NCBI GenBank assembly: GCA_009780885.1
Contig: WQZF01000007.1
Location: 1 to 57,957, forward strand
From: Betaproteobacteria bacterium
Lineage (GTDB): Bacteria > Pseudomonadota > Gammaproteobacteria > Burkholderiales > Rhodocyclaceae
DNA length: 57,957 bases
Reading direction: 5' to 3'
Below are positions 27,310-34,979 of the stretch, piece by piece; the first letter of the stretch is position 1, and each line of letters opens with the position of its first letter. The position numbers were made by a program, and so were the translations under genes. The notes beneath the pieces were generated by a model, which was given only the letters and a program-made list of their open reading frames with translations, was not told where the DNA came from and searched no databases.

Positions 27310-29061
27310 ATGATTACCAAACTGACTCTTCGCAACTTCAAAAGCGTGGGGGAAGAGGTCTACGAGTTCACGTCTTTTGATTTATTGGTTGGTCGCAACA
27401 ATAGCGGCAAAAGCACCGTTCTTCAGGCAATGGCCATTTGGCAGTTCTGTGTGGATGAGTTTCTCCGTTCCAGCCGCAAGGGTTCCAGGGGCATCCAGGT
27501 CGTCCTGCCGAACTTCACCGCGCTTCCGGTTCCCGAATTCATTCTCCTCTGGAAAGACCGCACCGACCGAAAATACCCGTTTGACAAAACAACTGACAAA
27601 AAAAGGCAAGAATTCATCCTGATTGAAATTCTCTTGGAATGGAAGGACTCAGCAGGAAAAACGGATACTTTTGGTGTCGAATTACGCTACCATTCCCCGC
27701 AAACAATTTATGCCATCCCCTCAGAAGGTTGGGCCAAACTTCGAGATTGCGAAAATAATGGCAATTTGCCGCAAATTGCCTATGTTCCGCCATTTTCCGG
27801 ATTGGAGCCTAGTGAAAAAAGGCTGGACGATCCTCCCATGCGCCAACAGGTTGGCAAAGGGCAGCCCGGTAGTGTGCTGCGTAATTTACTACTTAAAGTC
27901 AGTACGGCATCACCATCGAAACCCAAAGATAAGACTATTGATACTGCGGATCTCTCCGATTGGGATGATCTTGCTGATGTTGTACAACGCTGGTTCACCG
28001 TAAAGATCAGTCAACCGAAATACGATTCAACAAAAGACGTCTACATTACAGTAGAGTATTCCCAAGACGAAAAAAATTATGACATCATTGCCGGGGGCAG
28101 TGGCTTCCACCAGACTTTAACACTGCTTGCGTTTTTGTTTGGTTATAAACCAACCACCATTCTTCTCGACGAACCTGATGCTCATTTGCATGTCAACCTG
28201 CAACGGGAAATCCTCGACTATTTCAAGAAAAAGTCCCAGGAAAGAGGTATTCAGTTTCTCATTGCCACTCACGCCGAGGAATTTATTCGTGGAGTGGATG
28301 CTGGCCAGATCGTTTCCTTGTTGAAGCATGTACCCAATCGTGTCGACTCGACACCTGCTGTATTGCGTGCAATGGCTGATGTATCGAATGAAGAAATAAC
28401 ACGTTTGACAGGCTTTCCCTATATTCTTTATGTGGAAGGAGAAACAGACGAGCGTATTCTTCGTGCTTGGGCTGGCACCTGTGGAGCACAAAAAGCAATG
28501 GATAGAATTTGCTTCAAGGCTATGGGTGGCGGAGATAAAACCAACATGAAGAAATGCGCGGACGAGCATTTTACCGCACTGAAACAGGTTATCCCGACAG
28601 TCGAACGTCTCATGCTTTTTGATTTTGATGATGCTGACGGTGCGTTTCATCCCGAGGCGAGTAACCTAGCCTTATTCGAGTGGAAACGCAAAAACATTGA
28701 AAACTATCTTCTGGTTCCCGATGCATGGAGACGTGCAGCATTACTCAAACTCAGGTTGACTGAAGATGATCTTTTTTCCCAACCAATACTTAATATTATT
28801 GGACAATTCTTCCAAGACGAGAATTTGATTTTGCCACCAGGAAAGTCTTGGCGCACTGTCTCAGCCAACATTTTCTCGGCCGTCGATGGAAAACGCCTGT
28901 TGTTCGAAAATGACAACAGCTTGTTTCAACAACTCAAGCAGAACAACCCACCACTCCAGCTCATTCGGGAAGAAGTGGCTCTCACGATGACAGCGGACGA
29001 AATCCATCAAGACGTGCATGAATTTATCGGAAAACTGAAGCTAATGACAGGTACTTCCTGA
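27310..29061 (+). CDS. OLD-like AAA ATPase with TOPRIM domain
   Basis: A 583-residue ABC/SMC-type ATPase. Walker A is GRNNSGKST (about 28-36), the signature region is AGGSGFHQTLTLLAFL, Walker B is ILLDEPDAHLH (about 282) and the switch is LIATHAEEF. A TOPRIM nuclease domain follows, beginning LYVEGETDERIL (about 373) with a later acidic DFDDADG. This ATPase-TOPRIM layout is that of OLD-family nucleases used in phage defence. AGAGGAG before the ATG is a strong ribosome binding site. It follows mod by 23 bases. Base and codon use look less GC-rich than the flanking genes. Confidence 0.8.
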   Translation: MITKLTLRNFKSVGEEVYEFTSFDLLVGRNNSGKSTVLQAMAIWQFCVDEFLRSSRKGSRGIQVVLPNFTALPVPEFILLWKDRTDRKYPFDKTTDKKRQEFILIEILLEWKDSAGKTDTFGVELRYHSPQTIYAIPSEGWAKLRDCENNGNLPQIAYVPPFSGLEPSEKRLDDPPMRQQVGKGQPGSVLRNLLLKVSTASPSKPKDKTIDTADLSDWDDLADVVQRWFTVKISQPKYDSTKDVYITVEYSQDEKNYDIIAGGSGFHQTLTLLAFLFGYKPTTILLDEPDAHLHVNLQREILDYFKKKSQERGIQFLIATHAEEFIRGVDAGQIVSLLKHVPNRVDSTPAVLRAMADVSNEEITRLTGFPYILYVEGETDERILRAWAGTCGAQKAMDRICFKAMGGGDKTNMKKCADEHFTALKQVIPTVERLMLFDFDDADGAFHPEASNLALFEWKRKNIENYLLVPDAWRRAALLKLRLTEDDLFSQPILNIIGQFFQDENLILPPGKSWRTVSANIFSAVDGKRLLFENDNSLFQQLKQNNPPLQLIREEVALTMTADEIHQDVHEFIGKLKLMTGTS

Positions 29062-29133
29062 TTGAACTTCCCCATCGCCGGCACCTTCACCGACAACCTC
29101 GCCCGCCCGACGGCAACAAATTTCCTTGTTTGA
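29062..29133 (+). pseudogene. Relic of the 5' end of a helicase-like gene
   Basis: The frame from TTG 29062 reads FPIAGTFTDNLARPT and stops at 29131-29133. This resembles my memory of the N-terminus of UvrD-type helicases with a RelE-like start (FRIADTFTDSLARLTG), which often sit in defence loci. Only about 15 codons match, so it is read as a truncated remnant marking the right border of the island. It may also be chance. Confidence 0.35.
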
Positions 29134-29141
29134 TCCCGCAA

Positions 29142-29789
29142 ATGAAAACTTCCTCAAAAATCCATTCCAAAAACATATCTGACGGACAGCTTTTCATCGT
29201 CAGCGCGCCTTCGGGGGCGGGGAAGACGACGCTGGTGCGGATGCTTCTTGAGAAGCTTTCCGGAATGCGCCTGTCTGTTTCTCATACGACGCGCGCGCCT
29301 CGGGCGGGGGAAGAGGATGGCAGGGAATACCACTTCGTCGACAGGAAGCGCTTTCAGGAAATGGTTGGCTGCGGTGATTTTCTCGAATGGGCGGAAGTGC
29401 ACGGGAATTATTACGGCACGACGAGCGCTGCCATCACGGCGGAACTGGCTGCCGGCAACGACGTGCTTCTGGAAATAGACTGGCAGGGCGCGCAGCAGGT
29501 GCGGCGGCGTTTTCCTTCGCTGATGGGGATTTTCATCATGCCGCCCACCCTGGAGGAGCTGGAGCGGCGTTTGCGGCAGCGCGCCACCGATGACATCGAG
29601 ACGATTTCCCGCCGATTGGCGGCGGCAGTGGCAGAAATGCGCCATGTTGACGAATTCGACTATGTTATTATCAACGACGACCTGCAAACGGCTGTTTCCG
29701 GGCTTTGCGGGATTGTGCACGCGGCGCGGTTGCGTCTTTCCAGCCAGCGCGCGCGTCACGCAGACCTGTTTGCTTCCCTGTTTTCCTGA
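29142..29789 (+). CDS. gmk: Guanylate kinase
   Basis: A 215-residue kinase that phosphorylates GMP to GDP. P-loop SAPSGAGKTTLVRML (about residues 20-34), the GMP-binding SHTTRAPRAGEEDGREYHF and a lid with RLRQRATDD are all present. Start at ATG 29142 (MKTSSK). It sits before rpoZ and spoT, as in most betaproteobacteria, but is cut off from yicC by the island. Confidence 0.95.
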   Translation: MKTSSKIHSKNISDGQLFIVSAPSGAGKTTLVRMLLEKLSGMRLSVSHTTRAPRAGEEDGREYHFVDRKRFQEMVGCGDFLEWAEVHGNYYGTTSAAITAELAAGNDVLLEIDWQGAQQVRRRFPSLMGIFIMPPTLEELERRLRQRATDDIETISRRLAAAVAEMRHVDEFDYVIINDDLQTAVSGLCGIVHAARLRLSSQRARHADLFASLFS

Positions 29790-29812
29790 ATTGTCACTTA
29801 TAAGGTTTTTTT

Positions 29813-30019
29813 ATGGCCCGAATTACTGTCGATGATTGCATCCAGCGCATTCCCAACCGTTTCCGGATGACCCTGACGGCTGCGTACCGCGCCCGCCAGC
29901 TTGCCGGGGGTGCGGCGCCTCATGTCGATGATGAACGCGACAAACCGACCGTCATCGCGCTGCGTGAAATCGCTTCCGGGCTGATCGGGACGGAAGTACT
30001 CAGGACGGGGCAACACTGA
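29813..30019 (+). CDS. rpoZ: RNA polymerase omega subunit
   Basis: A 68-residue protein. [20 protein letters not shown] and the following AYRARQL are the conserved omega core that binds the beta' subunit; [13 protein letters not shown] is the second conserved patch. Omega stabilises RNA polymerase and forms part of one ppGpp site in proteobacteria, which fits the neighbouring spoT. Starts 23 bases after gmk. Confidence 0.95.
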   Translation: MARITVDDCIQRIPNRFRMTLTAAYRARQLAGGAAPHVDDERDKPTVIALREIASGLIGTEVLRTGQH

Positions 30020-30125
30020 TACGGAAAAATCCGTACAGGGAGTAAGGACGCAGTGATCGAGGCGAACGCCGGTCGAATGGAAAGCTCCGCCATTCATGGT
30101 GTAACAGGCAGTCCCAGGCGCAAGT

Positions 30126-32342
30126 GTGGATACCCAAGAGAATTCCGATATGCCCAGTGTGTCCGATCTGCCCGATATTGCCGACAGCGCGGCGCCGGAA
30201 TCGCTCGCCAGTCTGTCCGATCCGGCCTATCAGGTTTTTCTCGATAGCCTCAATTACCTTACGCCGGAAGAAATCCTCCGCATCCGGCAAGCCTACGCCT
30301 TCAGCGAAATTGCACATGCCGGGCAGAGGCGCTATTCCGGCGAACCCTACATTACCCACCCGCTCGCAGTTGCCGGCGCACTGGCCGAATGGCACATGGA
30401 CGCGCAGGTGCTCATGGCTGCGCTGCTGCACGATGTGGTCGAAGATACCGGCGTTACCAAGGCCGAAGTTGCGCGTCGTTTCGGCAAGCCGGTCGCCGAT
30501 CTCGTCGATGGCCTTTCCAAGCTGGACAAGATCGAATTCCGCTCCTATCAGGAAGCGCAGGCGGAGAATTTCCGGAAGATGCTGATGGCCATGGCGCGCG
30601 ATTTGCGCGTCGTGCTGATCAAACTCGCCGACCGGCTGCACAATCTCCAGACGATGGCCGCCGTGCGTCCCGACAAGCGGCGCCGGATCGCCGGGGAAAC
30701 CCTCGAAATCTACGCGCCGATCGCCAACCGCCTGGGGCTGAACAAGCTGTACCGGGAGTTGCAGGACACTTCCTTCCAGTTGATCCACCCGATGCGCGCC
30801 CGTGTGCTGGCGCGCGCGATGAAAGCGGCGCGCGGCAACCGGCGGGAACTGCTCGCGCTGATCCTCGACGGAATCAGCCGGAAGATGCACGAGGCCGGGA
30901 TCGCGGCGCAGGTCTTCGGACGGGAAAAGAGCCTCTATTCGATCTACCGCAAGATGACGGAAAAGAGCCTTTCCTTTTCACAGGTGCTCGATATCTACGG
31001 GTTTCGCGTCATCGTCAAGGATCAACTCACCTGCTATCTGGCGCTGGGCGTGCTGCATTCCCTGTACAAGCCGATTTCCGAGAAATTCAAGGATTACATC
31101 GCGATTCCGAAGGCCAACGGTTATCAATCCCTGCACACCGCGCTGATCGGGCCATACGGCACGCCGATCGAAGTCCAGGTCCGGACGCAGGAAATGCACC
31201 ATATGGCGCAGGAGGGCATCGCTTCGCACTGGCTGTACAAGGACACCGAAAGCAGCGGCGCCGACCTGCAAGTGCGCACGCACAAATGGCTTGAATCGCT
31301 GCTCGAACTGCAAAGCACCGCTGGCGATCCGACCGAATTCCTCGAACACGTCAAGATAGACCTCTTCCCCAACGAAGTTTACGTATTTACGCCCAAGGGC
31401 AAGATCATGGAATTGCCGCGCGGCGCCACTGCGATCGACTTTGCCTATTCGGTGCATACCGACATCGGGAACCACTGCATCGCCGCGCGCATCAATAACG
31501 AACTGATGCCGCTGCGTACCGAACTCAAGAATGGCGACCAGGTCGAAGTCATTACCGCGCCGTATGCCACGCCGAATCCGGTCTGGCTCTCCTACGTGAA
31601 GACCGGGCATGCCCGAGGCAGGATCCGGCATTTCCTGAAAACAATGCAGCAGGAAGAATCCGCGCGCCTGGGCAGGCACCTGCTCAGCCAGGAACTCCAG
31701 GACATCGGGATTCAGATCGACGAAATCCCGGAGCAAACCTGGGAAGACATGATGCGCATTTCCGGGCTGCGCTCGGCGCAGGAACTCTTCACCGAAATCG
31801 GGCTGGGCAAACGGCTGGCGGCGGTCGTCGCGCGGCGTTTGATCTCCCAGGATGTTTCCTTGCAGAACGAGGCCATGGCAACGCCGGCCAGCATCGTCAT
31901 TCGCGGCACCGAAGGCATGGCGGTGCAGCTTGCCCCCTGTTGCCGCCCGATTCCGGGGGATGCCATCATCGGAATGATCAAAAAGGGCCAGGGGCTTGTC
32001 ATCCACATCCACGACTGCCCCTACGTCCGCAAGCTGATGAGCAGTGAACCGCAAAAATGCCTCGATGTCGAATGGGCGGCGGCGGCAGAAAAACTTTTCG
32101 ATGTCGGCATCCAGATCATCGCCAGGCGCGAGCGGGGCGTACTGGCCAAGATCGCTACCTGTCTTGGAGACGCGGGTTCCAATATCGAAAGCGTCAACAT
32201 GGAAGAAAAAACCGTAGATGGCGGAGTCTCCGCCCTCAATTTCATGATCCAGGTCGCCGACCGCCGCCATCTGGCAAACGTCATGCGCGCATTGCGCCAT
32301 GTGCCCGGCGTTATCAGGATTTCGCGCATCCGGGCGGAATGA
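30126..32342 (+). CDS. spoT: Bifunctional (p)ppGpp synthetase/hydrolase
   Basis: A 738-residue RSH enzyme that makes and degrades (p)ppGpp in the stringent response. HD hydrolase domain with HDVVEDT (about 102) intact; synthetase domain with YSIYRKM and YGFRVIV followed by NGYQSLHTA; TGS domain with VYVFTPKGKIMELPRGATAIDFAY; and a C-terminal ACT domain (FDVGIQIIARRERGVLAKIA). The intact HD motif separates it from RelA. GTG 30126 and ATG 30150 are both possible starts. Confidence 0.93.
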   Translation: MDTQENSDMPSVSDLPDIADSAAPESLASLSDPAYQVFLDSLNYLTPEEILRIRQAYAFSEIAHAGQRRYSGEPYITHPLAVAGALAEWHMDAQVLMAALLHDVVEDTGVTKAEVARRFGKPVADLVDGLSKLDKIEFRSYQEAQAENFRKMLMAMARDLRVVLIKLADRLHNLQTMAAVRPDKRRRIAGETLEIYAPIANRLGLNKLYRELQDTSFQLIHPMRARVLARAMKAARGNRRELLALILDGISRKMHEAGIAAQVFGREKSLYSIYRKMTEKSLSFSQVLDIYGFRVIVKDQLTCYLALGVLHSLYKPISEKFKDYIAIPKANGYQSLHTALIGPYGTPIEVQVRTQEMHHMAQEGIASHWLYKDTESSGADLQVRTHKWLESLLELQSTAGDPTEFLEHVKIDLFPNEVYVFTPKGKIMELPRGATAIDFAYSVHTDIGNHCIAARINNELMPLRTELKNGDQVEVITAPYATPNPVWLSYVKTGHARGRIRHFLKTMQQEESARLGRHLLSQELQDIGIQIDEIPEQTWEDMMRISGLRSAQELFTEIGLGKRLAAVVARRLISQDVSLQNEAMATPASIVIRGTEGMAVQLAPCCRPIPGDAIIGMIKKGQGLVIHIHDCPYVRKLMSSEPQKCLDVEWAAAAEKLFDVGIQIIARRERGVLAKIATCLGDAGSNIESVNMEEKTVDGGVSALNFMIQVADRRHLANVMRALRHVPGVIRISRIRAE

Positions 32343-32393
32343 CTTCCTGAAAATTTCTTCCAGCAGCCCTTCTCAAAAACACCGGAACGCGCT

Positions 32394-33674
32394 GTGCATA
32401 TCCTCATTCTCGGCGCCGGAGTCGTCGGCGTCACCAGCGCCTGGTATCTTGCCCGTGCAGGGCACCGGGTCACGGTGCTCGAACGCCAGCCCGGCGCGGC
32501 GCTCGAAACCAGCTTTGCCAACGGTGGACAGATCTCGGTTTCGCATGCCGAACCCTGGGCCAATCCTCGCGCGCTCTCCAGGGCGCTGCACTGGCTCGGG
32601 CGCGAAGACGCCCCCCTGCTGATTCGCGCCTACGGCGACCCCAAACTCCTTTCCTGGCTGCTGCGTTTCCTGCGCGAATGCCCCTCTCCCCGGGTACGCG
32701 CCAACATCCGCGCCATCGTCTCACTGGCGCTCTACAGCCGCCGTTGTTTGCAGACGCTGCGCGAAGAAATGCGCCGGGAAGGCGGCGCCATCGACTACGA
32801 TCACCTGGAACGCGGCATCCTGCATCTCTACACCGATGACGAAGAATTCGCCGCTGCCCTCGGGGCGGCTGCGCTGATGCGTGAATTCGGCTGCGAGCGG
32901 CGCGTGATCGGCCTCGACGAATGCCTGAAGCTCGAACCTGCGCTCGAAGGAGCGCGCCGCCTGCTCGTCGGCGCGGATTACACGGCGGACGACGAATCGG
33001 GCGACGCGCACCGCTTCACCCGTGAACTGGCGCAACGCTGCGCCGCGCTCGGCGTCGAATTTTGCTACGGCGTGGCGGTGCGTCGCCTGCGCATTCTCGG
33101 CGGCCTCGTTGAAGGCGTCGAAATCGACGCCTCCCCACCGGACGAAACCATCCACGCCGATGCCTACATCATCGCCGCTGGCAGCGAAACCCCGAGGCTC
33201 CTCTCCCCGCTCGGCATCCGCGTGCCGATCTACCCGGCCAAGGGTTACTCCGCCACCATCCCGCTTTCCGGAACCAGCGTCGCCCCGTCCGTCAGCCTCA
33301 CCGACGACGGCCACAAACTCGTCTTCTCCCGCCTCGGACAAAGACTGCGGGTCGCTGGCACCGCTGAATTCAATCGCTACGACAAAAGCCTGAACCCCGA
33401 ACGTTGCGCCGCCCTGATGCGGCGGACCCTCGAATTTTTCCCCGCGCTCGCCCCGGCGGAGGAACCCGCCTTCTGGTGCGGACTGCGCCCTGCGACGCCT
33501 TCCAACGTCCCTCTCATCGGAAATCTGCGCGCTCCCAACCTCTGGATCAATTCAGGACACGGCACCCTCGGCTGGACCCTCTCCTGCGGCTCGGGCGCGG
33601 CGCTGGCCGACCTGATCGGCGGCCGCCGCCCCGAGCCGGAATTTCCGTTTTTATCTGCCGGCATCCGCCAGTAA
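32394..33674 (+). CDS. dadA: D-amino acid dehydrogenase (DadA-like)
   Basis: A 426-residue FAD-dependent oxidoreductase. The Rossmann motif ILGAGVVGVTSAWYLARAG starts near residue 5; SFANGGQISVSHAEPWANP follows, typical of the DadA small subunit, and the C-terminal NLWINSGHGTLGWTLSCGSG binds FAD. It would oxidise D-alanine and related D-amino acids to 2-oxo acids, feeding electrons to the membrane chain. Start is GTG 32394, giving the normal MHILILGAG. Follows spoT by 51 bases and precedes tatD by 4. Confidence 0.88.
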   Translation: MHILILGAGVVGVTSAWYLARAGHRVTVLERQPGAALETSFANGGQISVSHAEPWANPRALSRALHWLGREDAPLLIRAYGDPKLLSWLLRFLRECPSPRVRANIRAIVSLALYSRRCLQTLREEMRREGGAIDYDHLERGILHLYTDDEEFAAALGAAALMREFGCERRVIGLDECLKLEPALEGARRLLVGADYTADDESGDAHRFTRELAQRCAALGVEFCYGVAVRRLRILGGLVEGVEIDASPPDETIHADAYIIAAGSETPRLLSPLGIRVPIYPAKGYSATIPLSGTSVAPSVSLTDDGHKLVFSRLGQRLRVAGTAEFNRYDKSLNPERCAALMRRTLEFFPALAPAEEPAFWCGLRPATPSNVPLIGNLRAPNLWINSGHGTLGWTLSCGSGAALADLIGGRRPEPEFPFLSAGIRQ

Positions 33675-33678
33675 GCAC

Positions 33679-34536
33679 ATGCTTTCCCCTGCTCCTTCCC
33701 CGCCCTTGTGGATCGACACCCACTGCCACCTCGACGCTGCAGAATTCGACGCTGACCGCGAACAGATCGCCGCAGCGGCGGGCGCGGCGGGCGTTGCGAC
33801 GATGATCGTGCCCGCAGTGGGCATCCACAACTTCATCGCGGTAGAAGACTGCTGCGCGCATTTTCGGAGCCTGCCCGCCTGCCTGCCCGCCTACGGCATC
33901 CATCCCATGTATGTAGACGACGCCGAAGAGGAATACCTCGACCTCCTGCGCCAATGGCTGCAAGAAGCGCTGGACGACCCGCGCACTCTGCGTCCCGTCG
34001 CCATCGGTGAAATCGGGCTCGATCATTACCTTCCGGACTCCGACCCGGCGCGGCAGGAATTCTTCTTCGTCGAGCAACTCCAGCTCGCCCGCGAACTCGG
34101 CCTGCCCGTCCTGCTCCACACCCGCCGCGCGGTTGACGCCGTCCTCAAGCAATTGCGCCGCGTTTTCGGCGCCCGCTCCTCTCTCCCCGGAGGAGTCGCC
34201 CACGCCTTCAGCGGCAGCCCCCAACAAGCCGAAGAATTCCTCAAACTCGGCTTCAAGCTCGGCTTCGGCGGCGGCATGACCTGGCCGCGCGCCACCCGCC
34301 TGCGCGCCCTCGCGGCGAGCCTGCCGCTGGAGTCCATCGTCCTCGAAACCGATGCCCCGGACATTCCGCCCTCCTTCGCGCAAGCCTCTCCCCAGTTCCC
34401 CCGTCCACGCAACGAACCCGCCTGGCTCCCGCGCATTGCCCAAACCCTCGCCGAGTTGCGCGAAATCCCGCTTGATCGCATCGCCACCCAAACCCGGGCA
34501 AACGCCTGCTCGGTGTTGAACCTGCCCATTTTCTAA
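33679..34536 (+). CDS. tatD: TatD-family metal-dependent hydrolase/DNase
   Basis: A 285-residue TIM-barrel hydrolase. Metal ligands are in WIDTHCHLD (HxH), VAIGEIGLDHY, VLLHTRRA, VAHAFSG and LETDAPD. The family removes nucleotides from single-stranded DNA 3' ends. The last codons (ATT TTC TAA) belong to the left arm of AT-rich repeat copy 2, so the repeat supplies the stop. Whether the original C-terminus has been altered cannot be told without homologues, but the length is near normal. Confidence 0.9.
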   Translation: MLSPAPSPPLWIDTHCHLDAAEFDADREQIAAAAGAAGVATMIVPAVGIHNFIAVEDCCAHFRSLPACLPAYGIHPMYVDDAEEEYLDLLRQWLQEALDDPRTLRPVAIGEIGLDHYLPDSDPARQEFFFVEQLQLARELGLPVLLHTRRAVDAVLKQLRRVFGARSSLPGGVAHAFSGSPQQAEEFLKLGFKLGFGGGMTWPRATRLRALAASLPLESIVLETDAPDIPPSFAQASPQFPRPRNEPAWLPRIAQTLAELREIPLDRIATQTRANACSVLNLPIF

Positions 34537-34607
34537 ATTTGTTTAAATAATTATTGAATAAAAATCACTACTGTAGCCAAACATTATTTAAGTAAATTTA
34601 GAAAATT
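34528..34607 (+). repeat. AT-rich inverted-end repeat, copy 2
   Basis: An 80-bp element. Left arm ATTTTCTAAATTTGTTTAA (34528 on), core CACTACTGTAGCC (about 34567-34579) and right arm ending TAAATTTAGAAAATT. It contains the tatD stop TAA at 34534-34536. The flanks GCCC on the left and GGGC on the right extend the inverted symmetry with one offset base. Confidence 0.85.
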
Positions 34608-34644
34608 GGGCGAGATTTGATTCACGCGACGATACGCCTTGCTT

Positions 34645-34734
34645 CGTAGGGGCGGATGGCAATCCGCCTGCCCCCATCGTGCGGCGCAAAGCGCCGGAAA
34701 TACGGAGAACGGGCGACCACAGGCCGCCCCTACG
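34645..34734. repeat. REP-like doublet with GTAGGGGCGG arms
   Basis: Outer arms CGTAGGGGCGG (34645-34655) and CCGCCCCTACG (34724-34734) are perfect inverted repeats. Inside are the hairpins GGCGGAT / ATCCGCC and GGCGC / GCGCC. GTAG next to a GC-rich hairpin is the hallmark of REP sequences used by RAYT transposases. It lies between AT-rich copies 2 and 3 in a 443-base gap with no gene. Confidence 0.75.
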
Positions 34735-34779
34735 AAAAGCTCGTTCTTCACGCGATTTGCCATGCGCTGCGATCCGTAA

Positions 34780-34860
34780 AATTTTCTAAATTTGTTTAAG
34801 TAATTATTTGATAAGACTATTTACAGTAGCGAAACATTATTTAAACAAATTTAGAAAATT
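34780..34860 (+). repeat. AT-rich inverted-end repeat, copy 3
   Basis: An 81-bp element with the best-preserved arms: AATTTTCTAAATTTG then TTTAAGTAAT on the left, and the complement of AATTTTCTAAATTTG then TTTAAATAAT on the right, one mismatch in 25. The core is TTTACAGTAGCG, a variant of CTACTGTAGCG. It ends 119 bases before the trpB-like start. Confidence 0.85.
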
Positions 34861-34979
34861 TCCGGGTTTTTTCTTCCTTCACAAACCGCCATCCGGAATA
34901 TTCCGGGCGGGGTATAGAATGTTCGTTTTTTGCAAATGCCCGGCATTGCCCTTTCTGCCCTTTCCTTCTGGAGATCCTG

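Larger units (their letters stand above)
20092..29133 (+). other. Accessory defence-like island between yicC and gmk
   Basis: About 9 kb holding res-like, fic, mod and OLD-like ATPase genes, all on the plus strand with gaps of -4, 53 and 23 bases. It splits the commonly adjacent yicC and gmk genes. No integrase, tRNA or clear direct repeat bounds it. The 130 bases between yicC and the first gene hold nothing I recognise; the right border holds a short helicase-like relic. The ATPase gene and parts of mod look richer in A/T than the neighbours by eye, which suggests assembly from different sources. Confidence 0.75.

Noticed and set aside
34528-34860. AT-rich repeats as a CRISPR array
   Set aside because: Copies are few, kilobases apart except for two, have no regular spacers, and no cas gene is present.
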